This document shows, piece by piece, positions 34,732-46,447 of a stretch of 64,000 nt of DNA. A model generated the notes under the pieces. The model searched no databases. It worked only from the letters and a program-made list of their open reading frames with translations, and was not told the DNA's origin. Position 1 is the first letter of the stretch; each line of letters starts with the position of its first letter. Both the position numbers and the translations under genes were made by a program. Origin of the DNA: Taudactylus pleione (taxonomy: Eukaryota > Chordata > Amphibia > Anura > Myobatrachidae); NCBI GenBank assembly GCA_031769625.1, contig JAUIMM010000126.1:10670501-10734500 (forward strand). Reading direction: 5' to 3'.

Positions 34732-34739
34732 ATGGACAC

Positions 34740-36283
34740 ACACAACTGAAATTAGACATTTTGTCTGCTGAGAGTGGCACCGTCACTGCCCCATGGCCCC
34801 TGCATCTCGCTAGCAGGTTGCCTGGAATGACACCCTGCAGCCAGTATTGCATTGGAAGATCCAGACTTGCACACTGCAGTGTAGTGCATCCTGAGGATGC
34901 TTCAGGCAGTGCTGGCTGTAATTAGTGGCGCAGTAACCTCGTCATGACATCAAGCGTTCAGGGGGCATGGCCGGCACAGGGTGCAATAAGGATCGGTTAC
35001 GTCACTGTTCACAGGTAAGATCAGTGTGCCATGAACATGTAGATAGAATAGAGGGCTATTCATAGTTGAGAGTGCATGCAGAGCTCCAACAAAGACACAG
35101 TAGGATTGAAGGTATGCATTCTGATAATGATGGTGGATGCTCTCACAAGTGGATTTATAGTGGCTGCCAACACTGAACACAGATGACAGCCCGCACTTAA
35201 TCGCAAGCCCGCAAAACAAATGCAGGTCCTGACGCTTTGTGTGTGTCTCTGACTCAGGCCCAATATGTGCAAAAGCAAACACTTATACAAGCAAGACTGA
35301 TACATATGAGATGAATCTCATGGGAATGCAATATTTTCCAGGTATTCTGTACATCAGGAAAGTAACAATAGTCATTTCCTATTAATTGCAATGAGAAAGT
35401 AACATATGTGGCATTGTCAGTTCTCCACTTTTATTCAATGAATGGTTCCAGATAAGGGTATCACCAAATATAGATTTCAATGAACCAGGCACATTAAGTG
35501 TCTCTGTGTTGGGAGCTATGCAAACAGCAAATGCTTCTCTCTGCATTGAAGTCTTGTTGTGTATGTATGGTTCATTAGAAATGCATATTGATCACCTGAT
35601 TGCTGAATAATAACATAGATTCCTCCTTTTCATCTTAAAGATAACTATTTGCTCTGCATTGTACTACTAAACAATAAACAAGAAAAAATAAATAATGCAA
35701 TGCTATTATCATATAGAAGTGGCTGAAAGAGGAACTCACACAATGATCTGTAAATTTTTATTATTGTAGAAAATATTAATGTCTGCATAATACATTTGAG
35801 CATTAAAATAGATATTAATAACAATCTTTGCACTGCAGCATATCTATGTACAGATGCATCCAGGTTCATTGTTGCTGACCGCGCCAAAAATGTGCGCGTA
35901 CCATGCGATTCCCCGTGCCACGTTACACTACGGTGCGCACTGCGATCGCACCATTCATTCCTATGGAGGCACGCTCTGATGCGCAGTGTGCGTCTCCGGT
36001 TGTGGGAGTGCGCCATGCGATTTGCCATGCCATCGTCAACACATTAGCTGGGCGTATCTGTAATATGTTAGAAAGTGTGTGTATGTCTGTTGTCCTTTAT
36101 GCAGAGTTTTGTACCCAGCTCTACCAAATTTGGCATGGTGCTGTAGTGTGACCAGAAATAGGTTTTGGCTATGTTGTCAGGGCCATGGTGGTCTACATGG
36201 TGTCCACCAAGTAGGCCGTGGAGTCTCTGATATGCAGCAAAATCAGCAGTGAACTGCATATTTGGAATATACAAAAGGCTAAA
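34740..36283. other. Mixed intergenic DNA with MITE fragments
   Basis: No gene. GACTCAGGCCCAATATGTGC at about 35252 resembles the right-end duplication near 33376. A GC-rich foldback stretch at 35880-36040 (GCGCGTACCATGCGATTCCC and GCGCCATGCGATTTGCC) looks like a MITE whose ends I could not fix. The remainder is AT-rich and featureless. Confidence 0.4.
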
Positions 36284-37110
36284 CTCTGCCAACTTTGCTA
36301 CATTCGATGTCTAAATCTTGGCCGAGAACACCTGCAAATCGGACGGTAACATGTTTTCGGACAAATAGACCATCGTTCCAACTCGGCAGCATTTTGCCAT
36401 AGAAAGCAAAAGAACCTTGAAATTTACTAAGGATTTGTATTGTCATCACGGCCGATAAATAGTGCAAATCGGCAGGAAAAGATGCCAATACAAACCCAAA
36501 TAGAAATCTCAAATAGGACACCTTTTTCTATTCGAGTTTCACATCTCAACCGACACAGATGCATGCACGGATCAAGGAGATCCGTGATACATGCATCTGT
36601 GTGTAAAAAAATAAACACAGATGCACGGACGGATCAGTGAGATCCGTCTGTGCTTCTGTGTTTAAAAAAATGAAAACCTGTGTAATTTTTTTTTTTTTAA
36701 ATGGCGTGCCACACCCAAAAGAACAACCAGCACCGGGCTTTATAGATCCAGTACTGGTTGTGCTAAATACAAGGGACAAATGATGTAGGGGTCCCCTGTA
36801 TTAAGCACAACAAGCAACAGGCTATACCGAACCAGCCCTGATTGCAAAAATACAGGGGACAAACGATGTAGGGGGTCCCTACATCTGTTCGTTCGAGTTA
36901 GCCAAAATCGAATGCTAAATACAAATGAATAATATGAATGATATCAAATGATTACACCATCACACAACGGGAATGACAGCAACTCAGCAGCTTAGTAAAT
37001 TCAGTAACCTGTTTGAAAAATGAAACATATGAATACGAGCAATGTCATCCGAGATGAATCTCAGATGACATTGAAAAAAAATCGGCACCTTAGTAGCTTT
37101 GCCCCTAAGC
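36284..37110. mobile_element. Probable MITE with two internal hairpins
   Basis: Two hairpins stand side by side: CACAGATGCATG...CATGCATCTGTG (36555-36601) and CACAGATGCACGGACGGATC...GATCCGTCTGTG...(36616-36662), both around GATCNNNGAGATC-like centres. Further paired blocks lie around. Outer ends GCCAACTTTGCTACATTCG and GCACCTTAGTAGCTTTGCCC are only loosely inverted, so boundaries are tentative. Confidence 0.45.
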
Positions 37111-37360
37111 TTCAGAATAGCCATGTCACCAAAAAAAAAATTCAGTCTGGGTCAAAGAGAGGCAAGATGTGAGCAGAACACAGAGGAAGTAGAAGCACGC
37201 TCGGCAGCTCAGCAGGAGAGACAAGCTGCCACTTGAAAGAGAACCACTCAGTGCAAGGCTAGCTCAACAGTCTGCTGATGCTGCTAGACGTGTCCTCAGC
37301 TTTAAGACAAACATGTCAGTCAGCCATGGAATTCCAACAGCCTTTTCAGTCTGGCTCTTA

Positions 37361-38169
37361 GGGGCATATTCAATTTGAGGCGAAAAGTCCGAGGTCGGAC
37401 TTTTCGCCATCATCGCCGTTTAAGCAGGGGATTAAATATCGGACGCGTGCCCGCTTATCCCCATATTCAATTAGGAATCAGCAAAAATGGGACCTGGTGG
37501 AAAGTTAAGTATCAAAAAGTCCTGTCACTTTTGGGGAAATAAACCTGTCACCCCCTAAAAGATGTCCTGACATGGGGGATCACTATGGCTACCCCCGAAT
37601 TGGGCAGCTAAAGGTAATTGGGGTTTTTAACCGGCAGGTGTATTTATGTGGCTTTGAAGAAGTGGTGAAGAATAGCATTTGCCTTAATTTAAAAAAAAAA
37701 ACTAGTCTTATCAAATTTGGGGTACATGAAAATGAGTGCAAGCATATTTTTAAGTCCCTAAAGTGAACTTTTAAAAGTTTTCAAAAACCCACTTGCCGCA
37801 ACCACCCGCATTCTGGAAAAAACCTGCCGCATACTTGGGAACCCCGCCGGAGTCAATTTCGCTTTTTTAGGACTTTGTCCCCCAATAATTTTTTTTTCAC
37901 CCCCAAAATTAAAATTAGCTTTTTGGGGTGTCCAGAGGTTTTTTTTTTATAATTTTTTTGACACACAATACCTTAGGGGCACATTACAAGGGATACAGGC
38001 TACTTTTTTTCGCCATCTATTACATGGTGAAAACTTATCCCTGTTTTTTTAACAAAGACTTTTCGCACCAGTGAAAAGTCTTTGAAATTGAATATGGGGA
38101 TAACTGAAAATGGCAAAAATGACGTCATCAGCGATAAACTGGTTTTCGCCAGTTAATTGAATACGGCCC
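37361..38169. mobile_element. 809-bp MITE, TSD TTA (PIF/Harbinger-like)
   Basis: GGGGCATATTCAATTTGAGG and CAGTTAATTGAATACGGCCC are inverted ends; GGCGAAAAGTCC/GGACTTTTCGCC pairs just inside, and GGTTTTCGCCAG repeats the motif at the right. TTA is duplicated at 37358-37360 and 38170-38172, fitting the TWA preference of PIF/Harbinger. No transposase frame. Confidence 0.88.
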
Positions 38170-38526
38170 TTAATGGAAAAGCAAACAACATTGTTTTTAC
38201 CTCGGTGTTGAGTTAACAATGTCTAAATACTTTATATACATGGATAGATAGGTCCTTTTCAGGTCTAAAACCATATTGGCAAACTGTGGAGTCTTTTACA
38301 GGATCAATAGGTGAGGCAAATGTAAAAAATTAAGGCTGCAGATGTACTTCAGGGTCTATTGTTCAACACAGGCAATGCTGGATATCCCAGCCAGTACCAA
38401 ATGTGATGCCATTGGTGTATCAGTCTGTGTCTTGTCTACTAATGCAATAGAAATCATTCTTACTTTCTCATAATGTCATGTTCCAAAAGTCTACAATTGT
38501 CACTATAATATTGTACAATTGTAGAC
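38170..38526. other. Unassigned, with a short perfect hairpin
   Basis: GTCTACAATTGT pairs with ACAATTGTAGAC around 38490-38526, just left of the next MITE. Nothing else recognised. Confidence 0.5.
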
Positions 38527-38529
38527 TAT

Positions 38530-39050
38530 GGGCCTGATTCATTAAGGATCTCTATTGGGATCGCAGCTCCGTAGTCGTACGCAGGTCTGCTGTGAAAATA
38601 TGCTAATGATCGCTATCACAATGCTGTCTCACTGCCAGTATTAAGATGCCCACTGCCTCCTGCTACCACTGTCTCACATCCGTAATACCTTGCAAACCTC
38701 CATAAACATTGGTAACATCAAGTACCATTGCCCCTCATGCAGAATTACAGCAGCCCTGACCTTACTTGCTAACCTTGTTGCATGCAGTGAGTACTGAAGC
38801 TGCGTATGTAATCACAATGACTAATGTATGCACGCCCATGCAACGGTGTTCAAAGGACAGGCACATCTGCGTTTCCCCGACCACCCCCCGTCACCACCCC
38901 AAACGCTCACTGTCTGTCAATTACACTGCGATAGCTCTGCGTGGTCTCCATGATCGCAGTGCGATCGCAGTGGTGCCTTTGCACATGCACAGTACGCAAT
39001 CACCTTTCTATGTACGCTTTAGCAATAGCGATCTGTAATGAATCAGGTCC
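38530..39050. mobile_element. GGGCCTGATTCA-family MITE, TSD TAT
   Basis: GGGCCTGATTCATTAAGGATC and TGTAATGAATCAGGTCC are inverted ends and TAT flanks both (38527-38529, 39051-39053). The interior contains AATCGC/GCGATT-type words (GATCGCAGTGCGATCGCAGTG near 38952). No gene. Confidence 0.88.
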
Positions 39051-39349
39051 TATGTTTCCACTGGGAGTCATTTACAGGGTGTAAGTGCAGCATAATAACG
39101 TGTCACATCTAATCTCAGATGTCGTTAGGCCTCTGTTACCTCTATCAGTGCACAACACTGTTTACCATGCAAAGTCATATATAAGTATTACTTACTTATT
39201 GCATTCCCCATGTCATTTATTCAGGGGAATTACACTAGGTTTGGTGATTCAGATCACTTTTTCTGTAAATAGGACGTTTTGTTTTGTGTCTGCTGCCGGT
39301 CACTGGAGCTGTCTGTTTTTTAAGTGTGTTCTCTAGCCTATCCACCTGC
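39051..39349. other. Short unassigned AT-rich DNA
   Basis: No feature recognised; the frame at 39085-39336 has no domain. Confidence 0.4.
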
Positions 39350-39870
39350 AGAGTGGGAATCGGTATGAAACACCGGCTGACGCATGGCCGGCAGTTTGAT
39401 TCCCGGCAGCGGCAGCTTGAAAGCCCTGGAAATCCCGATCGTCCCTAGGTAAGTACAAACTACCCTAACCTAACCGCCATAACCCTACCCCTCCTTTGGG
39501 GTGCCTAACCCTAACCCCCCTTCCCAGCTGCCTAAACCTAAGTCCTCCGGGGGGGTGCCTAACCCTAACCTCCTCCTGGGGGGGCCTAACCCCAATCCCC
39601 CCTTCCCCTAGCCTAACCCTAACCTTCCCGGGGGTGTGCCTAACCCTAAGTCCCCCCCAGTTGCCCTAAACCCAACCCTCACCCCTGCGGCTGTCCGCTC
39701 ACGGCGCCCGGCATCCCTTCGATCGGGATGTCGGGCGCCAGTTTCCCGGCATCGGAAAAATGACAGGCGTCTATATTTAGACGCCTGTCATTTAACCCTC
39801 GGCGGGATAAAGCAATCGGGTAGCCAGCTGTCGGGCTTACGTCAGCCGGTTTCGAATACTGTCAGAGTGT
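39350..39870. mobile_element. MITE with telomere-like CCCTAA core
   Basis: CGGTATGAAACACCGGCTG and CAGCCGGTTTCGAATACTG ends are loosely inverted around GGCCGGC / GCCGG blocks. The core at 39465-39680 holds CCTAACCCTAACC repeated with CCCGGGGG-like spacers. A sharp palindrome TGACAGGCGTC...GACGCCTGTCA is at 39761-39792. Confidence 0.7.
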
Positions 39871-40538
39871 CTGTCTACTGATCAGTGTGTCCACTATCCC
39901 CCAACTGCCCCCTGCCTCTCCGCTTGCACTAACATTGATGATCAGTGATCCAGTGAGCTCATCTGTGCCCCCAGCTCTGCTCTGCTTGCCAGAGCAGAGC
40001 AGTAGTCGATGAACGGGGGAAAAGCCCTAATTACACCATCTCCAGGTGGCGCTATTATCACAGGGCTTCCCCGCGTACTTATTTACAATTGAACTTTAGT
40101 AAATCTGAGCAAATTGCATTTCCCATTACAATTTTGGGTTCTTCTTATTAAGAAAGTCTGATAATTAGGGTTTTGAGGAGAATTTAGCAAATTCTCCTAC
40201 AATTACCATTTAGTACATTTAGGTGATACTAAAATAATGAGAAACATACATTTTCACATTATTTTAGTGAAAATAATATTGATAAATATGCCCTTAAATG
40301 TGTGATTTAGCCCCTGCAATACAATATTGATGTTGATCGATTTAGATCGATTTTTGAACTATTAAAATCTATCAAAAACGACCTTTAGTTAATTTACCCT
40401 TAATATGCCGTTTTGTACTTGTCACACAACCAGATATCTCCACATAGAGTTCATGAGGATATTTACCCTCAGGTCTATCATACTGAAAAGTATGTTCAAG
40501 TTTTATTTAATTTACTGTAGCAGTGTAACATTTAAGGG
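39871..40538. other. Unassigned intergenic DNA
   Basis: No gene. A GC-rich patch near 39960-40080 (CAGAGCAGAGCAG) is followed by AT-rich sequence with a short repeat of ATCGATTTAGATCGATTTTT near 40337. Confidence 0.4.
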
Positions 40539-41055
40539 GGAAATCATTTAGCACCGATAAGTTATAAGTAGTGAAAAATGGTAGTAGCCACAGGCTTTAA
40601 AGCCTGGGGCTATTCCATTAGATATCTGTTATTGGGCATTAAAACATAGGGGTATATTTACTAAAGTGAGAGTTTTTAGAAGTGGAGGTGTTGCCCATAG
40701 CAACCAATCAGATTCTACTTAACATTTAACTAGCACTTTCTAGAAGATAATAGCTAGAATCTGATTGGTTGCTATGGGCAACATCTCTACTTCTAAAAAC
40801 TCTCACTTTAGTAAATATACCCCATAGAATCTGGGAAAAGTTCCCAGACCTATGTATTAACACACTGTTTGCACCCAATAACAGGCTGATTATCGTGTAT
40901 ATCTTTTCGGGTCTGCTCAGACCTGAAAATAAATACTCATTAAGTGCAGTGCTGTGGGCTGACTTCGGGGCTAATTGGATAGCCCCAGGGGATCATTACC
41001 ATGGGTAACTGCCCCGAGGGTAAATTGGTGCAGGTAATTGAATCCCCCCCCCCCC
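40539..41055. mobile_element. Probable outer MITE holding a nested foldback MITE
   Basis: GGGGGAAATCATTTAGCACC at the left and GGTGCAGGTAATTGAATCCCCC at the right are loosely inverted. TTTAAAGCCTGGGGCTATTC and GGGGCTAATTGGATAGCCCC add internal symmetry. The copy at 40649-40823 sits inside. A C-run closes the right end, so the boundary is fuzzy. Confidence 0.5.
40649..40823. mobile_element. Foldback MITE, TSD ATA (CCATAGCAACCAATCAG arms)
   Basis: GGGGTATATTTACTAAAGTG pairs with CACTTTAGTAAATATACCCC perfectly, and the arms remain complementary through CCATAGCAACCAATCAGATT. ATA flanks both ends (40646-40648 and 40824-40826). It is the cleanest copy of this family here. Confidence 0.93.
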
Positions 41056-44000
41056 CCAAAAAGTTAATATTTCAGTGACCATTGCAAAGTTAAGATAGAG
41101 TTAATGTTGATGCTAGTAGAACATAGCAAGGAACCATTCCTAGCAAACCCAGACAATTATCATTCCTGCATCAAATCTTTACAAAAAGATCAAATAGGGA
41201 CAGATAATTTGCAAGCAGACTTCTGATGCACGTGGAGATAAGAAAATGAGACGCGTACTTTAACATGCTAAGCCCAATCATAAGTACAGTGAAAAAGGGA
41301 AGTGTTGCAACATTTATTAGAAGATCCGGCTCATAACTTTTAAGATGCTGTGTAAGTACATCAAATTTGCCCTAGTGTTCCCTTTGATTATGCCTGTTTG
41401 ATTTCCTTGTCATTTACATAGACCAAGCTGAGATGTGCATATTTAAAGTTGATAGTACTACACAGAGTGGCTGACACCTTACACGGATTACTATGTTATT
41501 AGAATAAGGGAGAATTTAATTAGACCAGCTACCGTACAGCACATTCTGTAAGGTTATCAGAATGATCATCTACAGAACACTGTGCTTTGAATGTGCTGCT
41601 TTTTAGGTGGCCTCTTAGAAAAATACAGATTAAGCCCTTTGCTCACAACCATGGAAGGATATATATACCCACTCCGGGTAGCAGTGCAGCTCTGGAATGC
41701 CTATGGTGGAGGACTTGGCTTCATCTTTCACAAAGTTGTGAACTTTCTGCACTGAGTGTTTACTTATTCCCCTTGGAAACGTTGTTATATTCTTGAGCAA
41801 ATCATCTTTTTCTACATTATTGTAACTCGCACCACACTGATCAATGCTAATATCTAACTACAATAGGCTACAGTACATCAAATTCTGGCTATTTTCACCT
41901 ATGATTACTTGTTGTACACATACCGTACTGCAGCAGGGGCATATCTATAATGAATGCCGGGTGTGCACTGCCCCCCATGCTGCACAGTGCAATAGTAGGA
42001 TAATATTGCACCATGAACTGGACCCACCCCCCACATGTGACATCACAATGTCAGGAAAAGGGGTCCAGAACCAGAAAACTGGGGATTTGCTGGATGGCTC
42101 TCAGGCAGATATCTAGGCTGCAGGGTGCATTTCCAGATGCCCTGCAGGACAAATGTAGGCTCCAATGGGCAGCTACTGTGCCATCCCCTAGGCCTTGGGC
42201 CCCTGGAAGCAGCATTGCTCGTATACCTAGCTGCACACCCTGCACCCCAGAACCAGGTCTGTTGAGGCTGAAGCCAGCATCATAATTCCATTGATTTCTT
42301 CTAAAATATGGCGTCAATGTCATATTTGTGAAGAAATTGTTGGAAATATGGTTCATGCACAAAAGATATCAAAAACTCTGGCACTGCACTATTTCTTCAG
42401 GTGGAGCCACGAACACGAAAGCATGCAAATGTGTCCCACATTTGTTAAAACACCACTGCATTGTGGGGTGCCTTTCTCCACTTGTATGTGTGCTTGTTCA
42501 GTGAAACTTACATATTTTACTACCTGCACCAGTTCCTAAATTTACAAAAGGTACATATTATTGTCTACTATGTCATTTAGGACCAGAAAACCCCCGAAGA
42601 TTAAGTATTCCCTCGGCCATAGGAGATACTTATCACCGTAGCAATTCAGCCTTGCTCCGGTATACTTTTCATAGCAGCTGTCCCCCCGATCAGTAAGACT
42701 GTTACTTCAGTAGCAACGTTACTTACCTCCTATTGGACCCCTGATGGTGAATGGCCTGCTACATAAAAAAATTAGAAACTAGCATTTCCACATGTGTAAC
42801 AGTCCATTAAGTGGTGATAAATGGACCCCTTAAACATTTATTCCTTTTATTCCTGTGTTATGTCTACAGTACAGTGTGTCTCAGGTAAAAAGGTGCTTAG
42901 AAATGTCTATCTACTACCTACATCCTACACAACACCACTGATGTAGACAAATCATCTCTTTTTAATCAATTATGTTATTTAAAAGTTTGTTTAAAGTTCA
43001 TGTTGTGATTTAAGAATACGGGGAAGTAATGAGACAGGTACCCTTGTCCATCAATAATGCATTGTGAACATTTTTAACAATGTTTTTAAAGTCAGACCAA
43101 TTATAGGGCTTTCAAACAATGTCCATCAAATTGGTAGAACAAATTCAATATTCTATCACTGTTCTTAATGCTGTACTTTATTTCATTACACTTTACAGTT
43201 TCTAATGCTTCTCATTTTTAAACCTCCAACTACTGTATGTTGAAGGAATTCTTACCCTCGCCATAAAAAGGACAGGTATACAGTATAAGTTTGTCCAATA
43301 AACTTCCCTTTTGCTAATTTAAGTATGAGGCTCTCAAAGCTAATTACAAACAGATTAATCTACAGTGGACAAAGCTTGTTATTTGCTATTTTTAAACAAA
43401 AAAATACATAGACTTATTTAAATAATATTAATTATTATAAGACCATGATTAGTTGAAAGTGATAGCGCTCCCCTGAGAGTAAATATATATTAGATCCAAA
43501 AATAAGAAAGAAAAACTCATTTTTTTGGGGGGGGCACACTTCAATGGGTAATACATAACCTTTATTAATGTTTTTTAAGTATGTCATAGGTATAAAGACA
43601 CACATAAAAAACATACGTACATAAACTCAAATAATTGCAAGTATCAAATACCCTACGTATATGGTTTGTCATATAATAAATGTTTGTATGACAAAATAGT
43701 CTATTAATGATCAATCACGTATGTAGAGTACCTGTAAATCAATGTTCACAGATGAAAATAAAGGATAAAAATAATAAACAGCATACATGAAAGAGAAATA
43801 TTTCACAATATCTTTATAAGTATTCACGGAAATTCCTTAATTAAATTCTGACCATTTTGCGTCCTATTACTATGTCAGGAAAAAATACAAAAAGAGAATT
43901 CTTTCAGACAATTAACACATCATATCAAAACTGAAAATTAACAGCCTAAGTCTGAATTCCTTTGAAATGAAGTGATGCAAATCCCAGGCTGGATACAATG

Positions 44001-44265
44001 TTACATTTATAGTACCAATATGATATAAACACTGCAACAATATAACAGTAGATATTTAACATGTCTATCAGGATACAAATATGCTCCCTGATGATAGTTC
44101 TATCAGTAGAGAAGGGCAATATCCTTAGACCTAGTTTTGGTATTATACCCAAAGGAGAAGGGGAAAATAACCTTTTCTGTATACAGAGAGATATATTACA
44201 CTGCTCACTGATCAATTAATATTAGTATCTCTAGCACAGAAAAAGTTTGTGCATGTATCACTGCA

Positions 44266-44270
<5 letters not shown>
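41056..44270. other. Mostly unassigned AT-rich DNA
   Basis: No gene. CAGGGGCATATCTATAATGA at about 41936 resembles a hAT end and a GC-rich tract follows to about 42290, but no right end or duplication was found. TAGGGGG-type tracts and a G-run lie near 43528. The rest is AT-rich and without recognisable features. Confidence 0.4.

Positions 44271-44303
<33 letters not shown>
44271..44303. repeat. (TA)n microsatellite
   Basis: About 33 bp of uninterrupted AT dinucleotide followed by ACACAGG. Confidence 0.95.
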
Positions 44304-44308
<5 letters not shown>

Positions 44309-44384
44309 GCAGCATCTCAATGTGAACCAGTGGAAATAAAATAAAGTTAAGGGCCAAATGAAGGTGCAGTATTAACAGCTGCGG

Positions 44385-44845
44385 GATGTAGTTGCGGCCG
44401 CCGGTCTCAATACAGACATCCGAATCCTGACAAGGGATTTAAGATAGGTGTCAAAATACCAACGCGTATCTTAATCCCTATGCCGGAATGCCGAAGAACA
44501 CCAGCCCAAACGAGGTAAGCCCAGGGTGCCCTTAGCGTTAGCTGCAGCGGGGAGGGTTGCATTTAGGGAGTGTAGCAGGGTTAGGGATAAGTTTTGTGGG
44601 GGGGAGGTTAGGGTGAGGCACCCCTATGGGGGAAGGTTAGGGGTTAGGCACCCCCGGGGAGGATAGGGTTAGGCACTAGGGGGGGAGGTTAGGGTTAGGC
44701 ACCACTAAGGGAGGGTTAGGGTTAGGGGGGCAGAGGGGTAGGGAAAGGGTACTTACCTGCCCTGTTGGGATCTTTTCCCTTCGGGCTGCTGGCATCGGGA
44801 TATGAACCGGCGGCTATTCAGCTGCCGGGACTTCATACCCATTCC
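44385..44845. mobile_element. MITE with telomere-like TTAGGG core
   Basis: The sequence matches the copy at 59727-60215 block by block: GATGTAGTT near the left, CCTGACAAGGGATTTAAGAT, ATGCCGGAATGCCGAAGAAC, a GGTTAGGGTTAGGCACC core, GGTACTTACCTGC, GGGATATGAACCGGCGGC and CGGGACTTCATACCCATTCC at the right. No gene. Superfamily unassigned. Confidence 0.75.
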
Positions 44846-45866
44846 AACAGCTGCTGCAGATTGTGTGCAAATTCAGTGAACAAACTGTGAGTGTGTTTCA
44901 CCCGCACCAGGGGATATGAATAAGATAACAGGGTATATGATTTTGCACTGTGCTCTAAGGGGGAACCTGATGTAAACAGCGCAGGAACCCACAAACCAGC
45001 TCAAGTGCAATGAGAGTACCCTAAAAATACAACAAAGGTAAGAAGTATTTTGATACTTGTTAGCGTTAATCTAGCATTTTGCATTTGTCAACATGTAGGT
45101 GCTAGCGTTTCCAGGGTAAAAATACTGCTTGTCAACATGACATATGTATTCCATTTTTTTTTCATTTTATTTGTAAGGAGTTGCTTTTTTATTGGTCTTC
45201 TTGAAGTAGTTCCACTTTTAGAAGTCTGTGCTGCACCGTTGAAGAATCTATCAGTACATCAGCAGCTGCTAAGTCCCCTTTGTAAGCCGTTACTTTTATT
45301 GTATGGACAATAACACTGTCCTTAATCCATAGTTTGTCAGGTTGGTTTGATGTTTTATATTTTGTCTGCATTTCTCCTTTTGTTTTGGTGAAACAAATCT
45401 GGTTTTGCTGAGGTTTTAAGCAGCCTTGAAACACTAGATTTACAGACAAAAGAATCAACAATTTGTGCTTTCTGTCTCTCATATTTAAAACTGCAAAAAC
45501 TCACTTTGCCTTTATTAATTTGTTTAGTTGCAGAACTGTCATCTTATTTATACATATGTTTATTATTAATATAATAATTATATTAGTGTCTTAAATAAGT
45601 CGACTTTTATGTACTGACAACTTCCAGATGACACTTAAACAATAGATTTATAACTGTCTGCTTATTTGACAGGGTAGCAAACAGTTACAGAAATGAAACA
45701 ATTTCTCCTTATAGCTGTAATTTAACAAAGTTTGTCTATCTATTAGATCAGCCAGCTTGTCCAGTATCAATTGTGTCACCCACAGGAAAAAACCACCTTT
45801 ATAAACTCTAAACTTCACCTCAACTCAATTCTTATTAGCTGGTGGTAAACCTATGTCTCTCCCTGA
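44846..45866. other. Unassigned AT-rich DNA
   Basis: No gene, RNA or repeat ends recognised. A minus frame (45189-45482) has no domain. Confidence 0.4.
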
Positions 45867-46444
45867 GGGGTCTATTTACTAAGGGGATAAAAGGGGTAAA
45901 ACGCTAACGGCATAGAAAATCCCTGAACATACCGCTTCTCAGTATGTACTAAAGGGATTTTCTCTGCCTGCAGCCTGCCAGTGCTAAGTGCCGGCTAAAA
46001 TATCGCACTGCAGCTGGGTCACTTAGCACTGCCATAGACACCTATGGCAGCTCTATGTGTCCTAGGTGTAACTAAGAGGAGATGTCACTTACCTTCAGGT
46101 GTCTTCTCCAGCGCTAATACTGCCTCCTGTAGCTGCCGGTATCTGCTTCTCCTCACTGGAGAAGCAGGACTTGAGCTCTGTAATTTTGAACGTTTGTCAA
46201 TAATGTTTGTTGAAAACAAAAAACTCCTCTTTGCTTCCTCTGCACGGGACTCCGGAGACCTGGTGAGTCCAATGTGTCTGCTATACTGCTTACACCACGG
46301 AGGGAGTGACTTAACATTCATCCTCTTCAGTGGGTCTGTTATTAGTAACAACTGTGGTAGCCAGCTCCTGCTCCACATTGGTATGCAGGCAAAGTAGGAG
46401 TGGCTATTACACCGCACTAAAGTGCGCCTTAGTAAATAGACCCC
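45867..46444. mobile_element. 578-bp MITE, TSD TGA (PIF/Harbinger-like)
   Basis: GGGGTCTATTTACTAAGG and CCTTAGTAAATAGACCCC are perfect 18-bp inverted ends, and TGA is duplicated at 45864-45866 and 46445-46447. The start GGGGTNTATTTACTAA is shared with the foldback MITEs at 30869 and 40649. The minus frame at 46085-46585 runs through its right end and is not considered a gene. Confidence 0.92.
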
Positions 46445-46447
46445 TGA

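Noticed and set aside
41936..42290. Possible hAT element starting CAGGGGCATATCTATAATG
   Set aside because: No inverted right end or duplicated octamer could be located.
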